Of a DNA stretch of 48,433 nucleotides, positions 19,901 through 25,855 are shown piece after piece. Source of the DNA: Gordonia amicalis NBRC 100051 = JCM 11271 (lineage in GTDB: Bacteria > Actinomycetota > Actinomycetes > Mycobacteriales > Mycobacteriaceae); assembly GCF_000332995.1 (NCBI RefSeq), contig NZ_BANS01000048.1, positions 1 to 48,433 on the forward strand. The letters are read 5' to 3'. Made by a program: the position numbers and the translations under genes. Numbering within the stretch: position 1 is the stretch's first letter; every line of letters begins with the position of its first letter. The notes under the pieces are model-generated. The model worked only from the letters and a program-made list of their open reading frames with translations, was not told where the DNA came from and did not search any database.

Positions 19901-20254
19901 GGTGGCGTTCGCCGGCATCGTCGAGAGGACGTTGGTGGAGGCGTCGCCGGGGGTGGACGCGAGCACCGGGCACCCGACGGTGATCTGCAGATCACGCGCG
20001 GTCTGCGCGACCAGAGGTGCGGCGACCGATGCCGACTCCGGCTTCAGCTCCTGGCCCTGCGGCCATGTGATCGACGCCGTCGACGTGCTGACCGGCAGAA
20101 ACGGGGTCAGGACACCGGCGACGACCGCGACCAGCCCGGCGACCGCGGCCACGATCGCCACAGTGCGGGAGGAGCGGTCGGAAGGATGCGCTGCAGGGGT
20201 ATCGGCGCCGACGGCGGGCTCGTCTGTTTCGGACACTCCAGGCGACTTTGGCAC
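16904..20254 (-). CDS. Second EmbA-type arabinosyltransferase (embA paralogue)
   Basis: Emb-family GT-C arabinosyltransferase of 1116 residues. EmbA type is indicated by VVFRDQTLATVFEAI, LRYYFLAV, and the C-terminus WSRPGPIRVVPEDD, which resembles the mycobacterial EmbA ending GRPGPIRALP. The catalytic loop is GAGSPDDGYILNMGR (Asp297-Asp298, with Met304 at the EmbB Met306-equivalent place). It shares PEAPFDWYYSFL and WLPMCSGLRSEGIIVLG-type segments with the EmbA at 25848, so the two are paralogues. GTG 20254 is the likely start, with a TACGAT hexamer 6 nt before it and no ribosome-binding site. An N-terminal tail of about 30 hydrophilic residues precedes the first membrane segment. It is followed by the EmbB-type gene with an 8-nt overlap and probably forms a complex with it, as EmbA-EmbB do in mycobacteria. 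Confidence 0.93.
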   Translation of the reverse strand: MPKSPGVSETDEPAVGADTPAAHPSDRSSRTVAIVAAVAGLVAVVAGVLTPFLPVSTSTASITWPQGQELKPESASVAAPLVAQTARDLQITVGCPVLASTPGDASTNVLSTMPANATKARENGLFVVADAANVTVTVRNKTLASAPRSALSACSELRIFSDATTTGAQFVGLPPGAATAGGGDVGLAEPSSNPQIAGVFTDLTAEQVRASGIDVRIEIDDRFDSSPSVIKWLVMIVGIVAAIVALVAVGRLDRIHGYHRRVGRGLSLRSALRPTPTDIGVTLTLVVWHFLGAGSPDDGYILNMGRNAADAGYLSDYYRFYGIPEAPFDWYYSFLAYWSTISTTGLWMRLPSLIAGLAAWFILSRVLLPRLGRAVRRSQWAMLTGAAVFLAFWLPMCSGLRSEGIIVLGTLLTWWAVEVTVSTRRILPAALAALTALLTLALAPHGLVALALLIASARPMLRILVRRRREDGLLPLLAPVLGAGALVVIVVFRDQTLATVFEAIRIRYSVGPTLAWYQELLRYYFLAVNHTDGALARRIPVLLFAVSMFLVLAIMLRRKRIDGIDPGAVWRVLGASLLTILLLSFTPTKWTIQFGIFAGLGAALAAVACVAIGQAARRTLRNLSILIAGLLVACAAAAAGKNAWPWPYDFGIAWFDKAPVVAGMQVSTVLLALAVVALVFAIWQHLRMDFVDETGLAHEKGAAPAGWRIGVASAPIAAIAVLIVACELAVFAKAAVSRADTFTVLSANLDSLRGNTCAMADAVLVEPDPNKGTLAPASGQSASKTLAGDSHGFSPNGVKPDLTPQAGAQKPGAMNTSADLSKTFIVYGSNPGTAGGVGPRGVNGSTAALPYGLDPATTPVMGSHETSDGQATLTTGWYRLPDRAASPLIVITAAGAVFTYDRDGVPIFGQSLQVEFGREVDGEFVQVGAPAVPIDAERSNRPWRNLRIPMDRVPADASAMRIVAKDNNLDADQWLAITPPRAPVLETLQQVVGSTDPVLIDFAAGAWFPCQRPMTAHEGVFDIPDWRILPESWIANSQSKTWMATEDGGLLTTVEALTRPSTVATYLDNDWYREWGNLQRLNPLVPQARPADVMTGSSTNWGWSRPGPIRVVPEDD

Positions 20255-20260
20255 AGGCGC

Positions 20261-20266
20261 ATCGTA
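20261..20266 (-). promoter_or_regulatory. Candidate -10 for the second embAB pair
   Basis: On the minus strand TACGAT (TANNNT) lies 6 nt before GTG 20254. The same hexamer precedes the other embA, which suggests that the second pair has its own leaderless promoter. Confidence 0.45.
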
Positions 20267-20299
20267 GTCAGCGATGCTGTGACAAACCCAAATCGTCCC

Positions 20300-20387
20300 G
20301 CTCCCTGAGTTGGCCCCGGAGCTTGCGGAGCGGCGGCGTGGTGCTCCCTGAGTAGCCCCGGAGCTTGCGGAGGGGCGTATCGAAGGG
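20300..20387. repeat. Two copies of a short dispersed-type repeat between the EAL/DICT gene and the second embA
   Basis: GCTCCCTGAGT...GCCCCGGAGCTTGCGGAG occurs at 20300-20330 and again at 20343-20372. The second copy continues into GGGCGTATCGAAGGG and abuts the stop codon of the EAL/DICT gene at 20388. It has the look of a REP-type intergenic element. It may form hairpins through GGAGC/GCTTGC-type pairing, but I see no long perfect stem. Confidence 0.75.
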
Positions 20388-21596
20388 TCAGGCGAACCGC
20401 GCGAGAATCGAGTGAACGGCCTGGGTGACGGTCATCCGGTCATAGGTCTGGACGAACTCGAAGGTGCGCTCCAGGTCGGGTCCGGCGTCGTGCTGGTCGC
20501 GAGCGGAGAGCAGGGCCGCGAAGTGCGGACCGAGAACCGCGACGTTCCATTCGTTGATCAGGTCGTCCTCGGGATCGAGGGGCGCGCGATGCACGTTGCC
20601 GTCGCGGACGTCGGGCAGTCCGACCCCGTAGACACCGGCCAGGCCGGTCTTCTCCGACATCTCCCGCCACCGCTTGGCGGTGCGTGGGGTGAAGTGTTCG
20701 GCGTACTGGAAGGTGCCCAGGACGATGGCGGCGCCGCCGATCGCAGCCTGGTGTTCCAGCGCCTTGCTCATCTCGATGAGCAGCCGCTTGTTGCCCATCC
20801 GCGGTTCGATCGAGCTCGAGGCGATCCGATACGGGGTCGACTTGTCCGGGTCTGGGGTCGTCCACACCGGCATCTCGGGCAGCGGCACGATGGTCCGCGA
20901 CGCCAGTACGGACGGGTCGGACACCGGCGGGTACAGATCGCCGATACCGAACGCAGCACCCATCGTCTGAGCGGTCACGCGGGACTGCTCGTCGTCGACG
21001 CCCTCGGCGATCACCACGGCATGACTGCGCTCGGTGTGCGCGGCCAGCGCGTGCGCGAGTTGGGCGGAATCGGCGGTCGCCTGCTTGGCGAGCAGTTCGG
21101 CGCCGGTCACGATGATGTCGGGTTCGACGAGCGAGAGCAGGGTGGCGGCGTGCTCGCTGCGGACCAGGCCGTCGACGCAGATGATCTTGCCGGCGTCCCG
21201 CGCCCGGGCGACCCGGGCGAGGGTGCGTTGTGGGCTGCGCTCGACGGCATCCGGCAAGACCACCATCACATGGCGCTCGAGCGTGCGCGTCGTCTCGTCG
21301 TCGAGATTGTCGATCAGTTCGAGGTCGAGATTGACCAGCAGCGGGAGGATCTTCGCCAGCGACTGTGCGCGCGGGTCGGCAGCCATCTTGCGTTTGCGTT
21401 CGTCCAGGACCGGATGTTCCTCGACGAGTCGCGCGGCCCGCTTGAGGGCGGCGGCGGTGGCGAGTCGGGTCCCGGCGGGGCCACGAAGCTGCAGTTCGAC
21501 GGCGGCCAACGCTCCGTCCGACAGCCGGCAGACCTGCGCGAACTGCATGTGGAGCTCCAGATCGTTGAACAGCGTGAATGATCGTGTATCAGCCAC
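20388..21596 (-). CDS. Degenerate EAL domain protein with C-terminal DICT sensory domain
   Basis: Probable cytoplasmic sensory or regulatory protein of 402 residues. The N-terminal half follows the EAL (cyclic-di-GMP phosphodiesterase) pattern: AVELQLRGPAG in place of EALLR, AGKIICVDGL where active enzymes have a DDFG motif, VEPDIIVTG where KID is expected, and the well-kept VIAEGVDDEQSR segment. Loss of the DD and Lys residues suggests no hydrolase activity, so it may bind a ligand or nothing. The C-terminal part (about 255-390) resembles the DICT domain found beside diguanylate cyclases and two-component proteins (PYRIASSSIEPR, LGTFQYAEHFTP, VAVLGPHFAALLSARD). Start GTG 21596 has a good ribosome-binding site GGGGAGG 5 nt upstream. 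It lies between the two emb clusters on the same strand. Its target is unknown. Confidence 0.75.
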   Translation of the reverse strand: MADTRSFTLFNDLELHMQFAQVCRLSDGALAAVELQLRGPAGTRLATAAALKRAARLVEEHPVLDERKRKMAADPRAQSLAKILPLLVNLDLELIDNLDDETTRTLERHVMVVLPDAVERSPQRTLARVARARDAGKIICVDGLVRSEHAATLLSLVEPDIIVTGAELLAKQATADSAQLAHALAAHTERSHAVVIAEGVDDEQSRVTAQTMGAAFGIGDLYPPVSDPSVLASRTIVPLPEMPVWTTPDPDKSTPYRIASSSIEPRMGNKRLLIEMSKALEHQAAIGGAAIVLGTFQYAEHFTPRTAKRWREMSEKTGLAGVYGVGLPDVRDGNVHRAPLDPEDDLINEWNVAVLGPHFAALLSARDQHDAGPDLERTFEFVQTYDRMTVTQAVHSILARFA

Positions 21597-21774
21597 ACGT
21601 ACCTCCCCGTCAGAGCGAGGACGCCCCGATTGATCCGGTCGGACGCGCTGTCTTCACATCCTGTTCACGGCAAAAGCCTGTGCTCAGAGTAACAAAGCGT
21701 CGGTTCCCGGACGTGCGGCGATCACCGCGTCACGTCGAGAGTCGTTCGTGCAACGTGATCGGTTCGAGGGAGGA

Positions 21775-21824
21775 GAAACCGCGGCCGCGAACTGGGTGGT
21801 GTGGGCATTCGCGACCGCGGTTTC
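21775..21824. repeat. 17-bp inverted repeat
   Basis: GAAACCGCGGCCGCGAA (21775-21791) and TTCGCGACCGCGGTTTC (21808-21824) are inverted copies with one mismatch and a 16-nt spacer. It directly adjoins the dps terminator-like hairpin. It may be part of a termination region or a protein-binding site. Confidence 0.75.
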
Positions 21825-21851
21825 GGTGAGGGCCGGGGGACGGCCCTCACC
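21825..21851 (-). terminator. Hairpin downstream of dps
   Basis: A perfect 10-bp stem, GGTGAGGGCC (21825-21834) with GGCCCTCACC (21842-21851), and a 7-nt loop, lies 19 bp after the dps stop codon. Confidence 0.7.
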
Positions 21852-21870
21852 GGGCTAGCGGATTTCTCGG

Positions 21871-22410
21871 TCAGCGCGCGGCATCGGCGGCTTCCTTCTC
21901 GCCACTGGCGCCGGCGTGGGTCAGCTCCCCGGTGTAGCTCTCGAGGTGGGCGCGGACGAACCACTGGAACTTCTCGAGTTCGGCGGTCTGCCCGATCAGG
22001 ATGTCCTCGGTGATCGGGTCGATCTCGCCGATCTTCTCGATCGCGTCCCGGTGCGAGGTGATGAAACCGTCGTAGACGAGGTCGAGGGCACCGAGGTGTG
22101 CCTGCGCGGTGTCCCGTCCGATCGAGTAGTCACTCCACGAGCGGTCGGTCTCGATCGCCTTGGCCGTGCCCCGCGGCGACGATCCGAGCGTCGCGATGCG
22201 CTCGGCGACGGTGTCGGCGTAACCGCGCACCAGTTCCACCTGCGGATCGATCATCTCGTGGACGCCGATGAAGTTCGCGCCGACCACGTTCCAGTGGATG
22301 TGCTTGAGAGTGAGGTGCAGGTCGTTCAGCGCGCTGAGGCGCTCCTGCAGGATTCCGGCCACCTCGTCTGCCGATTCCGTACTGAGTCCTGGTGCCGTGA
22401 ATTTACTCAT
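21871..22410 (-). CDS. dps: Dps-family ferritin (DNA-binding protein from starved cells)
   Basis: Dodecameric iron-storage and ferroxidase protein of 179 residues that protects DNA and removes peroxide and ferrous iron. The ferroxidase ligands are visible: His39 in LKHIHWNVVG, His51 in FIGVHEMID, and Asp66 and Glu70 in YADTVAERI, the same spacing as in mycobacterial Dps. The C-terminal tail (GASGEKEAADAAR) is short and mixed in charge, so DNA binding is uncertain. ATG 22410 is preferred over GTG 22416 because TAGCGT, a TANNNT hexamer, ends 7 nt before the ATG, indicating leaderless transcription. The gene separates embB from the EAL/DICT gene and has its own terminator-like hairpin, so it is probably a monocistronic unit. 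Confidence 0.94.
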   Translation of the reverse strand: MSKFTAPGLSTESADEVAGILQERLSALNDLHLTLKHIHWNVVGANFIGVHEMIDPQVELVRGYADTVAERIATLGSSPRGTAKAIETDRSWSDYSIGRDTAQAHLGALDLVYDGFITSHRDAIEKIGEIDPITEDILIGQTAELEKFQWFVRAHLESYTGELTHAGASGEKEAADAAR

Positions 22411-22417
22411 GAACACG

Positions 22418-22423
22418 ACGCTA
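22418..22423 (-). promoter_or_regulatory. Candidate -10 for leaderless dps
   Basis: On the minus strand TAGCGT lies 7 nt before ATG 22410 with no Shine-Dalgarno sequence between. Confidence 0.45.
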
Positions 22424-22520
22424 GGTCCCGATCGCGGCCTGTTCGAGCGTCACCGGGGATGAGTGACGCAACCGAGATTGGAGATCACGGTGCGGTAACG
22501 AAGGCGGGTCGCCAGGTTTC

Positions 22521-22558
22521 GACGGGGCCGTCCTGGGTATCAGCCGCGCGTCCCCGTC
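22521..22558 (-). terminator. Weak inverted repeat downstream of embB
   Basis: GACGGGG (22521-22527) and CCCCGTC (22552-22558) could pair across a 24-nt loop just beyond the embB stop. It is a short stem without a T-run, so this is a tentative terminator. Confidence 0.25.
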
Positions 22559-22576
22559 GTCCCTGGTCACGACGTG

Positions 22577-25500
22577 TCAGTACCCGCTGGAACGCATCGG
22601 TGCGGGGTCGTACAGACCCGACCGTCGTGCCTCTCCGAGGTCGATCTCGGCCGGTGGCGCCGGGATGATCTCGGTGAACCGCTGCAGGCCGCCCCAGTCG
22701 CGTCCCCAGTTGTTGCGCAGGTAGGTCGGCAGCAGGGTCGGACGCAGCATCGCCTCCGTGATGCCGAGCGGACCGCCCGCGGTGCCCGACATCCAGGTCT
22801 GGCTGTTCTTCCGGGTGGCCTCCGCGTCGGGCATGATCCGCCACTTGGGCACCTCGAGGACGCCGTTACGCACCTTCATCGGCTGCTGGCACGGGAAGAC
22901 CAGGCCGGGCAGCCAGTCGATGAACACCGGATCGGTCCGGCCGACGACGTCGTCGAGTGTCGCCAGCTTGCCGACGCGCGGCGGCGTGATGGCCACCCAC
23001 TCCGACGACGCCGCGGCCGTGTCCTCGACCAGGATGCGCACCACGGTGGACTGCGGCGGCGAATCGGCGAGCGGGAACCGCAGGTTGCGCCACGTCGGGA
23101 CCTCGCCGATGTCGATGGGGAACATCTGGCCGGTCGGCACCACGCGGCCGTCGGCGCCGAGGCGACCGAACTGGGCGATCACCTTCTGGCCCGCGTGCAC
23201 GACACCGATGCCGTCGACCGCCTCGACCGATCCGGCGACCGCCATGGTCAGCAGCGGTGCGTCGTCCGAGCGTGCGGGCAGCTGATACCAGTCCGTGGTC
23301 AGGGAGGCGGAGCCCGACGGCGCTCCGTAACTGCCGAGAACCGGTGTGGCGGAAGGGTTCAGACCGAACGGCAGGCGCACCGTCGACCCGTTGATGCCGC
23401 GTGCGCCCTGGCCGCCCTCGGTCCCGCCCTGCGCCGACGACGAGTTGGCGGACTCGTCCGCACCGGCGCCGGTCTGTGCGGTGTTCTGGGCGCTCGTGGT
23501 GGCGGAGTCGTTGTTCTCGGTGGCGTCCACCGACAGCTTGTCGGGGACGCCGTTGGGCGTGAAGCCGGTCGCATCCGGACCCGACAGTGCCTGCGACACA
23601 CCGGGTGCGGGACGACCGTTCACCGCTGAAGGAGCGAGCAGGCCGGCCGTGGGGTCGGCCTCGACCAGGACGTCGTTGGCCAGGCCGCACGAATTGCCGG
23701 TCAGGGCACGAGCATTCGACTTCATCCAGGACCAGGAATCCCGCTGCTCGTAGGCGCCCTTCAGGAACGATGCGACCATGAACAACACCATCAGGCCCGA
23801 GATCACCGGCAGCGGTGAGAACTTGAGCTTCGAATACCAGTGGTCACCGCCGCGGGTACGGGTCTGTTCGTCGACGAAGTCGTCGCGGAAGTGGAACCAC
23901 AGTCCGGCCAGGGCGGTGACGACCGCCGCGAGGAGGATGAACCACGCGACGTTGACCCCGCCGACGGCCGGCGGACGGTCCCACCACGGCACGCCGTAGC
24001 TGCCGACGAACCACCAGCCGTTGGTGCCGGCGAAGGAGATCCCGGTGATCGCGAGAACAGTGGCCGCGAAGAAGGTGCGGTTGCGGCGTGACCGCAGCAC
24101 CGCCGGTGCCATCATCGCGCCCGCTGCGGCGGCGAGACCGGCGGCGATACCCGCATACACACCGAAGTGATGGGTCCACTTGGTCGGGGTGAACGCGATG
24201 AAGAACATCGTGCCCAGGGTGACCGCGACCAGACGCCAGATCGGAGCGCGCGCAACCCCGTTCGGATGCTCGCGACGCAGCAGGCGCAGCAGCACGACGA
24301 ACAGGCACAGGATCATTGTGAGCACGCCGAAACGACGGGCCAGGGTGCCGTCCGCGGTGGGCAGGATCAGGTAGTAGTACCGGATCGGTTCCTGCCACCA
24401 CTCGAGAGTAGGTCCGACGTCGGAGGCGACCTTGTTGCCGGCGATGAGCGCGCCGATCGGCTGGTCGAAGAAGATCTGGAAGAGGACCGCGGTGCCCGCC
24501 GCCAGGATCGGCGCGAGCATCGGCAGCAGGCCGTCGCGGTTTCTCCGGGACACCAGGGTCTTGACGATCGGCCGGATGCCGGCGAGGAGGGCGGCGACCG
24601 CCATCAGTCCGCCGGGCGCGAGGGCCAGCGTGAACGCCGCGGTCACCACCGCGATCGCGTATGGCAGCAGACGTCTGGTGGCGATGGCCCGTTCGACGCA
24701 GCACCAGGTGAGCAGCGCACCCACGGCTTCGGCGGGTTCGGGACGCAGACCGTTGTTGAACGGCAACCAGATCGCGAGGAACACGAAGGCGGCCGACCAC
24801 ACGGCGGGGGTGCTGTTGCGGACCGCGCGTCCCAGGCGCGGGATCACCTCGCGGCTGATGAGCCACCAGCCGAGGAGTCCGAGCAGGAAGGCCGGCAGGC
24901 GCATCCACGGCGTGGCGACGCTGACGTTCGTCATCCACGAGATGACCTGGAAATGCCAGCCGAACGGGTCCTGGGGGACGCCGAAGTACCGGAAGTAGTT
25001 GTCCGCGTAGCCGGCCTCGCTGGTGATGCGGCCGACCGTGAAGTTGTAACCGTCGTCGGAGGTGTTGGCACCGGCGAACCACCAGAAGGCGAGAATCGCG
25101 ACGACTGCGACATCCGGAGGGCGGATCGTCCACCAGCCGGTCGGCAGGAATCGCTTGTGCGCGCGACCGTCCCGGCGGTCCAGGACGCCCAGTGCGATGA
25201 GCGAGAGGATCGTCATCACGATGCCGACGACGATCGCCGCGAGCTTGAGGGGCGTCGGCGAGCTGACGTAGCGGGTGTCGATGGTCGCGCGCAGCGACAG
25301 TCCGTCCCGGGACGCGTCGGCGGGCAGATCGCTGTAGATGCCGACGATCTGGGGGCGCATCTCGTGGTCGGGGATGGCGAACTCGTGCAGACCGCCGGTG
25401 GCGGCGTCGGGCGCGGGCAGGCCCTCGAAACGGCCGTCGACGCCCTCGCCGTCGGCGTGCATCACGATGCGGCAGTTCGGGTTGGCCTGCGCCGCCGCAC

Positions 25501-25855
25501 GATCGGTGTTGAGAAGCACCACGTTGCGGTCGATCATCGTCAGCGTGTCGGCGGTGGCGCGGACGAAGAGACCGCGGGCGGAGTCGTCCTGGCCGCCCGC
25601 CGGCGTCGTCGAGAGAAGGACCCCGCCCTGCGCGGGTAACCGGGAGGCCAGCGAACACGGCACGGACATGTCCATGTCGATCGGGACGAAGGCCACCAGC
25701 GGCGCCGCCACATCCGACACGGAATCGCCTTGTGGCCATTTGAGTTCGGCGGTGGTCTGGTTGACCGGCAGGATCGGCGTGACGATGGCGAGCAGGAAGC
25801 CCAGCAGGCCCGTGACGACGGCGACGATCTTCGCGGTGCGGTTGGATTCACTCAT
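22577..25855 (-). CDS. embB: EmbB arabinosyltransferase
   Basis: GT-C family membrane arabinofuranosyltransferase of 1092 residues, third gene of the embC-embA-embB series. With EmbA it is expected to build the branched hexa-arabinoside ends of arabinogalactan from decaprenyl-phosphoryl-arabinose. The catalytic loop is GANTSDDGYNFTVGRI (Asp267-Asp268). Residue 274 is Val at the M. tuberculosis EmbB Met306-equivalent place. FTPTKWTHHFGVYAG and the ending GLYDPAPMRSSGY support an Emb assignment. The start is ATG 25855, not the upstream ATG 25942: MSESNRT leads straight into the first membrane segment as in other Emb proteins, while the 29 residues added upstream are Arg/His-rich and lie inside embA. 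It overlaps the embA stop by 8 nt (ATGAGTGA). A Ser/Thr/Gly/Gln-rich insert lies at about residues 772-812. Confidence 0.95.
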   Translation of the reverse strand: MSESNRTAKIVAVVTGLLGFLLAIVTPILPVNQTTAELKWPQGDSVSDVAAPLVAFVPIDMDMSVPCSLASRLPAQGGVLLSTTPAGGQDDSARGLFVRATADTLTMIDRNVVLLNTDRAAAQANPNCRIVMHADGEGVDGRFEGLPAPDAATGGLHEFAIPDHEMRPQIVGIYSDLPADASRDGLSLRATIDTRYVSSPTPLKLAAIVVGIVMTILSLIALGVLDRRDGRAHKRFLPTGWWTIRPPDVAVVAILAFWWFAGANTSDDGYNFTVGRITSEAGYADNYFRYFGVPQDPFGWHFQVISWMTNVSVATPWMRLPAFLLGLLGWWLISREVIPRLGRAVRNSTPAVWSAAFVFLAIWLPFNNGLRPEPAEAVGALLTWCCVERAIATRRLLPYAIAVVTAAFTLALAPGGLMAVAALLAGIRPIVKTLVSRRNRDGLLPMLAPILAAGTAVLFQIFFDQPIGALIAGNKVASDVGPTLEWWQEPIRYYYLILPTADGTLARRFGVLTMILCLFVVLLRLLRREHPNGVARAPIWRLVAVTLGTMFFIAFTPTKWTHHFGVYAGIAAGLAAAAGAMMAPAVLRSRRNRTFFAATVLAITGISFAGTNGWWFVGSYGVPWWDRPPAVGGVNVAWFILLAAVVTALAGLWFHFRDDFVDEQTRTRGGDHWYSKLKFSPLPVISGLMVLFMVASFLKGAYEQRDSWSWMKSNARALTGNSCGLANDVLVEADPTAGLLAPSAVNGRPAPGVSQALSGPDATGFTPNGVPDKLSVDATENNDSATTSAQNTAQTGAGADESANSSSAQGGTEGGQGARGINGSTVRLPFGLNPSATPVLGSYGAPSGSASLTTDWYQLPARSDDAPLLTMAVAGSVEAVDGIGVVHAGQKVIAQFGRLGADGRVVPTGQMFPIDIGEVPTWRNLRFPLADSPPQSTVVRILVEDTAAASSEWVAITPPRVGKLATLDDVVGRTDPVFIDWLPGLVFPCQQPMKVRNGVLEVPKWRIMPDAEATRKNSQTWMSGTAGGPLGITEAMLRPTLLPTYLRNNWGRDWGGLQRFTEIIPAPPAEIDLGEARRSGLYDPAPMRSSGY

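Larger units (their letters stand above)
21597..21870. other. Intergenic region between the EAL/DICT gene and dps
   Basis: No gene is seen in these 274 bp. It holds the ribosome-binding site and presumably the promoter of the EAL/DICT gene (right end of its upstream region), plus two inverted repeats listed separately (21775-21824 and 21825-21851). Confidence 0.7.

Noticed and set aside
22510..22560. Possible further dispersed-repeat copy (AGGTTTCGACGGGG)
   Set aside because: Only a short core resembles the pks13 repeat; too little to call.
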